Assembly (NCBI GenBank): GCA_905250075.1
Contig: CAJNOP010000062.1
Span: 881,343 to 945,342, forward strand
DNA from: Rotaria sp. Silwood1
Taxonomy: Eukaryota > Rotifera > Eurotatoria > Philodinida > Philodinidae
DNA: 64,000 nt
Direction of reading: 5' to 3'
How positions within the stretch are numbered: the first letter of the stretch is position 1; each line of letters begins with the position of its first letter. Below are positions 1 through 12,572 of this stretch, one piece after another. The notes under the pieces are model-generated. The model did no database searches. It was not told where the DNA came from and saw only the letters and a program-made list of their open reading frames with translations. A program made the translations under genes and the position numbers.

Positions 1-541
1 CAAGTACAAATGAAATTTTTCTTCAATATCATACTTATATTTTTCTTCTTACACTTACTGGCATTTTACCGGTATTTATAACAGGTATATTTGGATTTTT
101 AGCTTATTATAATGTACGACATATAGCTTATCGAACAGTACCACTTGTTCGACGTGAATTAGACAAACAAATGACAGTTATGGTTTTAGTACAAGTTGTT
201 TTAAAATTCTTTACTATTGTACCATTTATTATTGTCAATACTCTTGCTTTTAATACAAGTATTACGCAAGATCCAATTATTGTTGCTCGAATACAACTAG
301 CTGGTTCTGTAGTCGTCTGTTTATATTATGCATTTTTTGCGGTAATGAATAAATCTATTGAATAGTTTTTTTTTCTTCATATTTTGCTTTTCTTTTTTGT
401 TTAATATAGAGTCCATTTTATATTTATATATGTGTATCTGAACGATTTCGTCAACAATTCATTCATGTTATCTTTAAAATTTATATAAATCGATGGTCAC
501 GTCAAAAAATGAATAATAATCAAGTAATTCCACAAGCATGA
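1..541 (+). CDS. Rhodopsin-type GPCR, 3' part
   Basis: Partial gene entering from the left edge. Frame opens at base 3. Exon to 341, intron 342-409 (68 nt, GTAATG..AATATAG, phase 0), last exon 410-541. The translation runs from TM5 (GIFGFLAYYNVR) through a third cytoplasmic loop containing RRELDKQ, TM6 (MVLVQVVLKFF), an extracellular loop and TM7 ending SPFYIYICVSERFRQQ, then a short tail ending IPQA. TM5-RRELDKQ-TM6 and the SPFYIY..SERFR motif after TM7 fit the large neuropeptide-receptor-like GPCR families of bdelloids. Role: plasma-membrane receptor coupling to G proteins; ligand cannot be inferred. Without the intron the frame stops at 363-365 inside the intron, which supports splicing. 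Confidence 0.8.
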
Positions 542-3500
542 AATTCAAGAATCATACTTATCATAATTTTATCATGAACTTGTGACTAGTCTTTGATTTT
601 ACAACAAACATTGAAATTTGTGAGAAAAAAATTTTTCTCATAGAAACCTTCTCTTCTATATTTTGAACAATAAATATGTCTAAGTTATAGTTAGTTCAAG
701 AAATAAATGACAATAATTAGTGTAATATTATCATTTCATTGAATCGATTCTTTGTTGTTCCGGTAGCTACGTACTTGCATATTGTTAAAAGAAACGAATA
801 ACGTCTAACTTGTATTAGAGTATGCTATTGATTAGGAGCTTGTTATTATTTTACATGCTGAACATACGATAGACAAAAACAGTCTCGTCATAACAATATA
901 ATACGTGCTATATTGCTTCTAGTCAGAATAGATATTGTATTTTACAGTGGTTCAGTAATCGATGTTGTTCAGCAGAAGTCTTTCAAGACATTCTACTTAA
1001 TCCAAATGTTGAGTTAGAATAAATGCACATATTTTTTGGGTCTAATGACTGTGCATTTCAATGTGATGATGAACAATGCATAACTCGGATAGTGTTCGTA
1101 TGTTGGAATGTGTGTGATATATTCTTTTGTTTGTCAATCTCTGTTCAAACTTAGTACAGGTTTTCTCCTAGCTACTGTGATCTTGAACGAGTCAGTTTAC
1201 AGAAGATGTCAGAGATCGAGATCGACAATATTTGACAGCAAATGGCGAGACACATTATTGTCAGCTTTTGTCAATGCATCTCAAGACATTATCTTGTCTA
1301 GTAATATAAGCGAATAAGCGGCGTTATATTATTTCTATTTTGACACTAACTACCACAATCGATTAAAAATGTAAATCGAAAAAATGAAAGTTTCAGGTAG
1401 TGACTACAACAAAAGGACGAATGAAGAGAGAACATATTTTTCTGATTGACTTCACCAACTTAGAACAATTCATGGATTTGTTTGCAAACGCGACGATCCA
1501 ATCCATGAACTCATCAAATTAACATTGAAAACATCCTCTATATTTACTCATCCATCTAGTTATTGATCAGATGTGTATTATCGTTGACTAGTTAAAAACC
1601 TTATCTGTTCATTTATATGCAGCTTTTATTTTATCAGAGATCGAGGCTTACCAATCTGATATTAAATAAACACAATGACTATCCTCTAATCATTCCATTT
1701 GATTGAATAGAATCATTAGAGATTCGAAAACAATCGAAAATTCTCTTTCATCATTTGAAATCAAGCTCAAGCGAAAAGTGCTTGTTTATATCAAAAATTA
1801 TTGTGTATTCTACATTAATGCTGTTCGGATTGACAATGAGAAGCAAACAACGTATTTTCCTTTCAAAGAAAATCAAAAGAAAATAGAAAAAAGACACAAG
1901 ATCAAAAGACAACAGGATGTGGGTGTAAGTGTCCTTGTTGTTATTCTTCGTACACACACCCATATCCTTCATCTGTCCGTACCGCCTTCGTACATACGCA
2001 TAATTTTATTGTTTTAAATTTAATCATTATACGACTCTTGATTATCATAAATACCGCATAGATGAAAAAGAAAGCTAATACTTTACAGACAATGCAAATT
2101 TTTCAACATCACTACCTTGTACTTGTTACAATTTCTACTAAGATTTAAACTGCCAGTTTTCTACTAAAGGATCGATTCTCTCAATGTTGAAATCAGTCCA
2201 TAAATGATTGTTATGAAATTGATCTTTGTGTTTAACAATATTGTATTAAGTTCTAGATTACTTCCATAGTTTGCTTTCACCTTTTTCACTTTTGAACTGA
2301 AAAAGAGACAAGATACTATTTTTAGTCTTTATTTAGGAAGATCGTCAGTTATATCTATGGTTATTATATTGATGGAAAACAAACAAATTCTGATTTCTGC
2401 TTACATAACTAATAGCTTCGATCAAAAATCATCAAGTTGTGAATGCATATTGCATATCTACTGATCTTCTTCTTCTTCTTCTTCAAATTCTTCTGAGCAC
2501 AGAACAACCAAATGGCAAAATAAATCATGATTATTATTTTTCTTTTCACTGTCATTTAATTGATGATGAAGAAAAATAACGTACATGTTTTACAGCCAAG
2601 TATTTCAGCGCAAGATCCTGAGTTCTATCTAATATGTTAATTTTTTTCATTTCTATCATTTAACACTTCCTTTCTTCAAATTTGTTCTACTGTTGAACAT
2701 ATAATTACAAATAAGAATTCATTCAATGGATCGTTCATTGATGGTACCGATAAACCAGTGTCTTGATATTATACTTCGATTATTCGTAGCACATTTCTAG
2801 TTGTGTTTTATATATTTTCAGAACCAGACAAGACTGATGAACACATATACAACCGGCAATCGGGAATCTTTCGATGAAAATAGTTGATATAAGGACATTG
2901 CAGATACTGATAATATTTGTTATATAAACAAATCATCAGTGTATAAAGACTATTAAAAAAGAACTTTTTTAAAAACAAAAATTAAGAGAAATAATTTCGT
3001 TCCATCGCTGGGAAACAACACTGGTAAACTTGATCAGATATACTGGAGATTTCCCACCGAAACTTCAACATGCTCTATTTTGCACATTCCATCATCCTTT
3101 TTCTCGCTTGAGTACAAATCCTTCACCATCTGTTCACCGATTTCCAACAGTTGAAATTCAAATATTATACTGCACTAGACTTAACTATGTATATCGTTAC
3201 CTTTGTTAGAAGAATTTCTTTTTTCGCTTCTGTCTATGATGAACAACGACATTCAATGTGTGCTACGCTTCATGTAAAGCATTAGAAAAATCTATTGATT
3301 GTTATCTCCTATTTCAAAAAACACCGCTGATGATTCATAGGTCTTTACGGCAAGAAAATAGAACACGCTTTCATTGTCTACACAGATCAAAACGTTTTGT
3401 TTCGCACATCGATGTGCTTAGTATAGTCATCATCACAGGAATATCATCGCATAACATGATAGTTTCAACTGTAATGTTTGGCGAAAGAGATTTGCAATGC

Positions 3501-3796
3501 TTTACAGAGTCGTCAGAACTCTTCAAACTTCGTTTTGTTCGTTCTTTTTTTATGCACGTGACCAAACACATGTTGTTAAAAATTGGAAGATATTCTATTA
3601 TTGTAATTATGAGTATTTATAGAAACGTAGAAAAAAAATCAAGAGAAACAATTTTTTTTCCATTATGCTATCGAACTCTTTGGCATTACGATTGTAGAAA
3701 AGAAGAACAAAGAAAAAAAAATACATTTTTTTTTCTCTCATCATTCAATTGTTACTAACACACCATTTACACATTCGATACTTCGAGAAAACAACT
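542..3796. other. Intergenic, no supported gene
   Basis: AT-rich stretch. Open frames of 60-166 codons occur but show no domain, no consistent codon pattern and no splice partners. Contains a G-rich/C-rich hairpin at 1918-1963 and a CTT microsatellite near 2466-2483. Confidence 0.6.
1918..1963. repeat. Telomere-like GT/AC hairpin
   Basis: Left arm TGTGGGTGTAAGTGT, right arm ACACACACCCA about 20 nt later in inverted orientation. One of about twelve such hairpins in the window; contains one TGTGGG unit. Confidence 0.6.
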
Positions 3797-3985
3797 ATGT
3801 CATCGTCAGCTATTGATCAACACAAAATTAGTACACCCGGTAAAACAAGTGAATTAGTTGAAGCTGCTATTGAAGCATCACCTAATCGTCCACCACCTGT
3901 TGGTGGTGCTACATCATCTCAAAATGAAACTGCACCGTCGGATAGTATTGTTACAACTAGTATTACAGACAGACCTCAAAATTAA
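3797..3985 (+). CDS. Small hypothetical protein, 62 aa
   Basis: ATG at 3797 opens a 62-residue frame beginning MSSSAIDQHK and ending TDRPQN. The frame extends 16 codons further upstream, but that part is A/T-rich and looks non-coding, so the internal ATG was chosen. Composition is polar and disordered (Ser, Thr, Pro, with RPPPVGG in the middle); no signal peptide or membrane segment. The third-base pattern (GCT, ACA, CCA, CAA) matches that of clear genes here, and an AATAAA lies about 160 nt after the stop. No family recognised. It could be a last exon or a true short ORF. Confidence 0.45.
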   Translation: MSSSAIDQHKISTPGKTSELVEAAIEASPNRPPPVGGATSSQNETAPSDSIVTTSITDRPQN

Positions 3986-5588
3986 ACATTATTATATCAT
4001 CTCATAAAGACAATTTAAAATTTTTCCATCGCTCTTGATTTTGTATTTGTAAACGATCAAATTAATTTTCTTTTTAAATATGTGTGTAGAGAATAATCCA
4101 GTATTTTTCTTCTTGACAATTATTATCTTGTATATAAATTCAATTTAATAAAAGAAAGGAACAATGAAATTTCGTACTCATTCACATCAATTGAGGTGAA
4201 TTGAAATATACGTAAATGATGTTGTAATGGAAGGAAGAGAACAAGACAAGTAAATATAAATCATCAGAGCACGGCCATCATAGCAAATAGAACACAAAAG
4301 AAATGTGTTGCTAAAGATATAGATATTAATCGATCGAAATACTCTTAAATTATATCAATTAAACGTTTCGATGATACTATTACTAGAACGATTTTATATT
4401 GGTTTGAATCTTTATGTATTGTTCCATAGACGAGAAACAAGATTCATAACATTGAAGTTTACCTGAAAAAAATATCAATCATTACCATCGATAACATTTG
4501 ATGAATTTGCAACTTATTTATATGCTTTCCAACTCGTTTCAATGCCTACTACTAAACGTATGAAACCAATTTAAAAGTCCATGTCTGTACACATTCTGTT
4601 TTGATTATTATAATATATTCGGTCCAGAGAAATTTCAAAGTTTTTTTTCTATGTGGGATATTCTTGAGTCCATCGTTCTTTTCCAAAATTTGAAATAATC
4701 TAGATGTAGAGTGCATATAAAAGATGACATTTATTCAATCAAACTGATTCCTGATGCTCTTAATTTATTACTTTTTTCTTAATTGAATCGGTCTCGAAAT
4801 ATCATTTTCTTCTACTTCAAGCATAATTTACCATCAATTTAGATCATCAAATTATCGGTTTTGTTGTAATCATTAGAACTGTATTTTTAATAACAGGTGA
4901 GAATTAAAATTTGAAATGACTTTGAATATTCTCGAAGAAGAATTATTAGTTAATTTGAGAATGTATTCTAGTTCGCTTATCCTTTAGAACTTATTTACAC
5001 TCTACTGGAAGTACTAAAAGAAGAGTAATTCTAAAACACTTACGCTAGGAGATGCCACGGATGTGAATGTGAGTGTGATTGAAAGGAAGACCCACACCAA
5101 CATCCTTGTATACTATAATTTGATTTAAAATTATCGTGAAGAACTCTTAGATATCTCGAGGATGAGGATTTCGGTGTTTCCATAAATCTTTCGAACGATC
5201 CGAGAAGATTTTCTCAATGAAATATTGACATACGTAGACGTTCTATCATATTTCGATAAAATTCATACCGCAAATAGCCATAATGTAGGGTTAAAAATGG
5301 ATCATTGGCTGACTCAAAAGATCTTTCTATTATTGAGTTACAAAATTCACAGCGGAGCTTGACGACACCTACTGTAACTTGGTTCTAGCTTGAGCAATTT
5401 TGGCGCTGATGGTACCGTCGATCTACATACTCTGCGAACTACCTGTCGATCAATTTTCAAACGTTTAGCTCTTATAGAAACCAAGATCCGAGAGAGGAAG
5501 ATACTTTTGACCAGTAGTGTATACAAAATTTAGACTGTTTCATAATTTCCAGTAAAGTTTGTTCTAATATTACGATTATGAAGCGAAT
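3986..5588. other. Intergenic, no supported gene
   Basis: No coding signal seen. Contains the hairpin at 5059-5105. The stretch 5280-5535 is less AT-rich than its surroundings and ends in a run reading (reverse strand) ACTGGTCAAAAGTATC, reminiscent of Tc1/mariner termini, but no partner terminus was found. Confidence 0.5.
5059..5105. repeat. Telomere-like GT/AC hairpin
   Basis: Left arm GGATGTGAATGTGAGTGTG, right arm CCCACACCAACATCC; imperfect inverted repeat with a loop of about 13 nt. Same family as the hairpins at 11676 and 52193. Confidence 0.6.
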
Positions 5589-5897
5589 TTATTCATTTAC
5601 AGCAGGTGGTGTCGGTGAGTGTTTTGACAAACAAAACTCCTCTGAGCCGTTAGCCACCACTTGCTCACGTGTCTCCCGGTATGTATTAAATATATCATTA
5701 GTAGTAAATTTTGAATAAAATTTTTGAATTGCATGAAGTATTGTGCATACTGTTGTAGTAATTAATTGAATTAAAAGCATTAAAATTAATTGACAAGCTT
5801 TTTTAATTGACCAACAGGTAATTTTGTTATGATAACTCGAATATGTACATACTAAATGAATATTACGCACAATGGCTAATGCAGTGATCATCATCAA
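5589..5897 (-). pseudogene. GPCR-like relic (TM5-TM6 region)
   Basis: A 102-codon frame whose first two thirds read like a rhodopsin-type GPCR: end of TM5 (TALAIVRNIHL), a basic third loop, then a TM6-like stretch LILMLLIQLITTTVCTI followed by LHAIQKFY. After YSKFTTND the translation no longer looks like TM7 and ends within 40 residues. No convincing upstream exon with TM1-4 was found before about 6130. Most simply a truncated copy of the GPCR family seen at 1-541 and 12573-13583. It could instead be one exon of a gene whose other exons I failed to see. Confidence 0.4.
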
Positions 5898-6917
5898 TAT
5901 TGGTTAGAAAAAAAAACAACATGATGCAAAGAAAAGAACCAATACAAACACGATTGATACTAGTCAAAACAAGAAATTATAATGAAAGAGTATCAGATGG
6001 ATGAAGAATCATATGATGTAGGCAACAAAGAACAAAACTATTTCCAAACAAATCAAACAACAAATCCATCCGTTAATGAACGAATAAGTAATTCAAAAAA
6101 GAGCTCACTTATATTCATACATGTTGTACTTAATTAGCAAATAATACATGGATTCTTAAATAATGAACGACGTGTAAAAATCTCTATATTAAAAATATTT
6201 TCAACGAGACCCCAAAAATATAGGTTTTGAGGTGCGACAATTAAATTATTTTGTAGCACTCGTCAATACAGATAAATCTGAAATTCCGATAGATATCTTG
6301 ATCTAAAAAGAAAACAACTATAATTTTTAAAAAAGTCCATATATGAGTATGGTATTCAAAAACCAACTATATTTATAAGCATAATAAAAGCCATAAGAAT
6401 ACATTAAAAGAATTTCAATTGTAAAGTTCTTAGCCAGCTTTTTATGGCGAATCTTTTGGAACAAAATACAAAATTTTATCGTTTAGCCAAGCTGAGATAT
6501 ATGCACAATAAAAAAAGAAAAAAAAAAAGGTTACTTTTTTTTTCTAGTACATCTTTTACACTTTAATCTGCATTGATTATTCAAGATAAATATACAATTA
6601 GATGCAGTACCGTTTTATACTTTCGTGCTATATAAATAATGTTTAAAAACAAACGGCATGTGATAACAAAAAGAAAAAAAATACCAAGGGAAAATATTCA
6701 TTTGATTTTCACTAAAAAGTAATCTTCTTTGAATTACAACGTTGGGAAATCTTTTTTTCTTTTTCTTCTTTTGTTTAGTTTTTCTGTATTGAGCTGCTAG
6801 TTAAAATAAAATCATACTATTTAGTAAATTTACAATCTTTGATTTATTTATTTAAAAATAATTAGCATTCTATACAACAAAAATATAAACAAAATATATT
6901 CGAAACATCAAAATTTT
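5898..6917. other. Intergenic, no supported gene
   Basis: Very AT-rich, many short poly-A and poly-T runs. Likely contains the 3' flank of the F-box/LRR gene that ends at 6918. Nothing else supported. Confidence 0.6.
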
Positions 6918-9491
6918 TTACCACCATAAATGTACATCACGATCAATATATTTAATAGAATAATCATTCAGTAAATTTTTTGATTCAATTAAAATCTTTG
7001 TTTCTTTTAGACATATTTTTGGCGCCTTCAAAATACATAAATAGCATAAATTTCGTGTTTTATTATAAGCGTTTGATAATAAAAATTGAATTATTTGTCC
7101 TATTTCTTTTCTTTCCATTCGAGCTTTGAGATGTTCTAATCTTGGAAATAGAAACATAATAAATTGAATTTCACTTAATAAACATTTCAGATTGAGAATT
7201 AAATTTTGTATTTTATTTTTCTTTAATACATATTGACAAATTTCTTTTTGTTTATTTGAATTTATATTAAAATTATCAAGAATATATAAATTCAAGCTTA
7301 ATGTATGTACATTAGGTGTAAAACGTAATAAATTCATAATATCTTCCATCGGAAATAAATGAGATTCAATAACTAGTTTCGTCAGTTGTTTTAAAGGAAT
7401 CATACGATGAAGAATTGCAATAATCGAATCACCTGATGTTTTAAATTTATTTTTAATAGATAATTCATTAACATTTGGGAAATAATTCACACAATTATCA
7501 TCGATTTCTTTACTAGCAATATAAAGATGTTTAACTGAATCTAAATTTTCTTTTTGCATATTTGAACATATTTTGTCGACTGACTCCCAATAATACACAT
7601 AATCTTTTCGTCTAAATAGAATAAAAACTATGTTTAGTCTATAAAACTAGTCGCGATAGCCTTTTTTTTCTCGAATAATTTGAGAATAGAATCAGTTAAC
7701 AATATGTGAGTTTTGCCATATCGATAAGTAATTTACCAATCACATGAAATTTACGGTAAATGATATTTTAGTAGGACTGTCGAATAGAAAAACTCGTGCA
7801 TTAAAATATATGGACTAGACGAACATTTCTATCGACCTATGATCACATAGAAAAGTATCTACACAACAGAGACTCAACCATCTTAAACCGATTGAGTGAT
7901 ACTTTTTGTTTTCAAGTCTATAATAATGTGACTTTTTATCAATATATGCCTAAAACTCCACGATCAGGATAGAGTCTAAAATCGAAAATTCATATGTCTA
8001 TCTGTTTGTAATACAGTGGTTAAAAGGACCATTTTATAGTATTAAAAAATTGGTTTTGTCAAACATCTTTCCGTAATAAGTCAAGCCATTTTTTGCTTTG
8101 TTCTAGCATCACTCTTAAAGAGCACTTATAATCAGATTTATACTTATCAACATAACTCGATAGCTTTAGTCTAGCATAGAGTGTATCAATTATCGATGTA
8201 TATTACTTTTATATAATAGAGAAAACGTTCAAATTGAGATAAATATGACTTCAGTACATCGATATCTATAATGATCACCTGTGTTTTACTGAATCACTGA
8301 CCAATCATTTTTCAATAAACTTTGATAGTCTTGCATTTTATCTATCGAATGACAAAAACTACAGCTCTCAAACTCTATCTGTTTTGTAGTTAATATAAAA
8401 ATATACATGAGTACTACTTTTCTTTATGAAAAATAATTTTTCTTTACCGATATGGAGCGGTTGAATAAAGAATTCCACTAAATGATAGATTCTTTTGATC
8501 ATGTTGATGTGTAAAAAACCATTTTTTTTTCATCCAAAACGAAGAATTAAATTGATTAATTAAGTGATGATATGTAAAATTATTATTCTCAATATAATCA
8601 TTATGATTTATATCAAATATGCGTAAATATGGCATGTGAGATATTATTAATTCTTCCCATCGTTTAGCATTTAAACATTCTTCATCAAAATGTGTTGTAA
8701 GACGTAAAATTTGAACGTGATAAAAGAATTCTTTGATAATCTTTTCAAATTCATTAAAATATACGAATTCAAATTGAAGAGAAACATATTTTAAATATTT
8801 TAATTCAATATGAGGTAATTTTTCTTGTTTCACATAATCATCAAATTGAACAAGACAATTTATCGATAAATGTTGAAGTTGAGGAAGATGCCATAATAAA
8901 TTTGAAAATCTATGAAATGGAAAACGACCATTTATTATCAAACATTCAATAGGACTGAAATCACGATGAGTAAAATAAAGTTGAACTGATTTATCTTCGA
9001 GATGTTTAATTTCATATTCAATTTTACAATATTTTAATTTTTGTAAATGAAAAATATTTGAAAAAATAACATCTAATGATTGATTGTAACCAATAAGAGA
9101 AATAGTTAATGAATGTAATTTTGGCAATTTTATTAAATAACGAAAAACTTTAGTAAAATATCTAATTTGTACTTTATCAAGAATTAATATTTCAAGATGA
9201 TCAAAATTTAAAATAGTACGTGGTGGTGAAAAAATAATATCAACCATAAATGAATTTGTTAAACGAAGTAATTTAATTCTATGTCGATTTGGTATAATAA
9301 TATTTTGATAATAATCTTCGAAATTTAATTTTGATATTGTTGAAATATTGATTTTAGTTAAAAAATTTGAATTAATAGTTAGATTTTGAAAACGTTTACT
9401 AAGATTATAAAAACCTTTATAAATATCATAAGGATCAAGATATTCAAATATTTCATATAGAATCTCATTTGCTAAGTCTTCAAAAAGATAT
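6918..9491 (-). CDS. F-box/LRR-type protein, two exons
   Basis: Exons 9491-8448 and 7611-6918, intron 8447-7612 (836 nt, GTAAAG..ATTTAG). Residues CG from the first and A from the second exon rebuild Arg, giving PYR-RKDYVYYWE. Retaining the intron gives TAA at the junction, so either exon alone looks like a separate ORF. About 578 residues are visible. The N-terminus (LFEDLANEILYEIFEYLD..DIYKGFYNL) is an F-box, which binds Skp1 in SCF ubiquitin ligases. The rest has irregular leucine-rich segments (HLEILILDKVQI, LKYVSLQFEF, VKHLYIA) that would form a substrate-binding solenoid. The 9491 border is a good acceptor (TTTTTTTATTTAG) with phase 2, so a short first exon with the start codon is still missing. 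Typical of a large bdelloid family; substrate unknown. Confidence 0.8.
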
Positions 9492-9803
9492 CTAAATAAA
9501 AAAAGAAATAAAAGATTATTACTTATATAATGAAAGAGAATATATCTGACTTATTTAAATTGATCACTGTTACTAAAACAATAAATAGAAAACATTAGAT
9601 ATAATAATTATTATTAACGTGAAATATTACTTTGATCTTCGAATTTTTGTTTTTTATTACTAGTTGAATTTTGAACTAGATTATTGTATTGCACTTTCGT
9701 TCGTTTCATGTTTAATATAGTTGTGAATAACGATGACACTGATCAATAATGTCGTTTTCGATCGATGATGAATTTATATACGCGTACAACAATAAACACA
9801 TAA

Positions 9804-9920
9804 GCCTCAAATAGACTGACTTTATTTCAAAGTGAATTAACCAATGTAATTGGCATTGTTACGTAGAAATATCAAGCATGTTTCTTAATTCACTTTGAAT
9901 TAAGTCGGTCTGTTTGGGGC
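9804..9920. repeat. Small foldback / MITE-like element
   Basis: Arms 9804-9840 and 9885-9920 are inverted copies with a few mismatches, sharing the core TTCAAAGTGAATTAA, around a 44-nt loop. No clear target-site duplication. Confidence 0.55.
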
Positions 9921-11675
9921 CAGAGTCTTTTTCTTTTCGGCGCATATTGAACAGAGTAGACAAAAAGAAAAAGAGAGAGAGAGAGACCGATATTTTATCA
10001 CATTGACGACGACTCATGAACTACGGACAAGTGAACAAAGACCATAGGTGACCCGAGTTATGTCTTTTCAATGGAAAGACAATCGATTGTATGATAGTTA
10101 GAATAACTTTTTCATGGCGATAATACAACGAATTTAAGAAGAAATAATTATGGAAGAACCTCAGGAACTTATTTATATATTGCATATGTGTCAAATTTTA
10201 TTGACCATCATTTTATCGTAATTTTAGCCTATGATTTAATATATGCCAAGAAAGTGAATGATGACGGTATTTCGAGCTTAGACTACAAACACAGAAGTAG
10301 GTCTATCATCGAGCAAGATATTCGGAAGTTAAGTGGAAAGCTGCATGTCCAAATAATTCATGTCTGTCGGCTCCGTGTATAGATTTATATTCAAGTTTGG
10401 TCTACATTCAGTTACGAATATCGATACAGAAGAGCTGAAGTCAACAATGTCATATTTGTTGTCTTTCTTCTCAAAATTTGATTATTTTTAATTCTTTAAT
10501 TAACAATTCAGAATATAGTTATGGATGTATGTTGATATTTGCCATTTTTTGTTTGAATTTCGTCAATTTCAAACATCATGAAAGATGATAGTGGAATGCG
10601 AATAATTACTTCTTGAATTAATGATAATTTTCTTCTAATTGAATATTTTGATAGTGAAAACATAAGAGAAACTTCATCTTCATGATAAGAACGATGTGAT
10701 CGAATGTAAAGCTAGTGTTTTTATAGATAAAAATGCAGAATATAATTTTGAAAAGTAACAACTAAACGATGAACGAATTGTCCTGAATCATTTCCTATTC
10801 TATTTTACAATAAGCAAAATCAAAAAAAAAATAATTGTCCTATAAAAGCTACAATGAATTGCTCAGCTCAATATCGAATATAGATTGATATATCCTAACG
10901 AGATGACAATTATTCTTAGTTTCATTAGATATCCATAGGAAATGCATTGGGCACCAGTATTACTGATCCATTACTAATAATTAATATTTTTATTTCATTC
11001 GATTATAGCCTAAAGACTATTGATAGTTCTGAACCTAACATTGACACTAGGTATACCAGTATTAATAATGAATTGGTATTAGAGAGCTATGAGAAATCTT
11101 ATCGAATTATAAAAAGCTCCGAAAAAAACGAATAGTCTTCTACCTTATCTCCAGTATTATATCTATTTTAGACTTTAGGAACGGTAAATATCAACCAATT
11201 GAATAATATTATTTGAACCGAAAATTTACTTGACAGATAAAAGTGATTTTTAAGAATTTAATATATCGTCAAGAAAACATTTTGATCTTTGTCATATGTC
11301 TGAAGTTCGAAATCGAAGAGTGACCTATGTCTTAAAATAGTTCTCTTGTAAGTAATACAAAGGTTCATCGAATATGAATATTTCAATAATTTACTTAAAC
11401 AATTGTTATACTTTTCCAAAAATACTCAAAATTCATTTTAATCAATCTTTCTAACAACAAGCTATGAAATATATTTTTATTTCAGACTAACATCTCATCA
11501 AATTTATTTGGTACAATTTCTTATTCAAATAATCTTCTATCAGTTAATTTAAATTTAAATGATAATATTGGTTTATGTACAATAACATGAATAATATCAC
11601 CATTACATTTTTTCCTTTATTCAATTAACAAATAAAAATAATCTTGAACAAATCTATAATAATATTAATGAAACA

Positions 11676-11733
11676 CGTGTGGGTGTGAGTATACCACGAG
11701 AGAAGATAAGATCCTCGCGCTCACACCCACACC
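11676..11733. repeat. Telomere-like GT/AC hairpin, perfect 13-bp stem
   Basis: GTGTGGGTGTGAG at 11677-11689 and its exact reverse complement CTCACACCCACAC at 11720-11732, separated by 30 nt. The cleanest member of the hairpin family. Confidence 0.75.
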
Positions 11734-12572
11734 TACGAACTCGGAAAAATCGCACAGGTCAGCTTCTTTTTGTTCAGAACTATATAAAATAAAAACCCAG
11801 ATTGAAAAGAAATCACTGTTGAAGATAAAAATATTGATTTTTTACTAGCATTTGAACAAGTTTGAATACATAAAAGTCTGAAAAACTACTGAATGACATT
11901 CTGTCTTAATTACCAATCTCACTGAAAAGACTTCACTAAGACACGAAGCATTAAGTAAAATACAAATCAATGTCATAGCTTGATAGAACACATAACATTG
12001 CAAAACTAAAGTGTAAAAGCCCTCCTATTCATCCGAAGCAGCTACATAAAAATTCTTCATTATTGAAAATCGACATGATGCATGCATCACATGCAATGGT
12101 CGATTTGAAACATATACATGAATGGCATACCTTGCATAAGGCACCAGTAAATGCCCGATCAGAGGAGAAAGTCCTATGTTCAGCGTAAAGCTTCACATAG
12201 GATGCTAGTATCCAATTAATTATTGATAACGAAAAATTTTCATGTAACTGTGTCAGATCATTACGAAGGCTTTTACACTTTAGTAAAGAAGTGCTTGTGA
12301 AGTCAAAGAGAAAGATCGTGCGATACATAAATTCTTATTCTATTAAACTTTTTCATGAACAAGTCAAATATGAATGTGCAATTATTTCAATTGAATCTAT
12401 CTCTTATTATACATTTGTGAGTAGTCTAAGTAACTTGTTATGTAGACTTTAGATAGAGATAAAAATTATTGTATTTTTATTGTTACATGTTAATGGAAAA
12501 GAAAACAAAAAAATGTTATGTACATAACAATGATTAAATGATTAAAATTGAATTGATTGTATTATTTCTTGT

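Larger units (their letters stand above)
9492..12572. other. Intergenic with two inverted repeats
   Basis: No supported gene; frames at 10188-10382, 10947-11135 and 12029-12328 lack coding character. Holds a small foldback at 9804-9920, a GA-rich tract near 9972-9984 and a hairpin at 11676-11733. The missing first exon of the F-box/LRR gene probably lies just above 9500. Confidence 0.55.

Noticed and set aside
3258-3758. 166-codon open frame on the plus strand
   Set aside because: Skewed composition, no domain, an overlapping minus-strand frame of similar quality and no splice or polyadenylation context.
5280-5535. Possible Tc1/mariner-like element end
   Set aside because: Only one terminus-like sequence was seen, with no inverted partner and no transposase.
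12029-12328. 99-codon open frame on the minus strand with a Cys-rich end
   Set aside because: No family pattern, no flanking exons, codon use unlike the clear genes.
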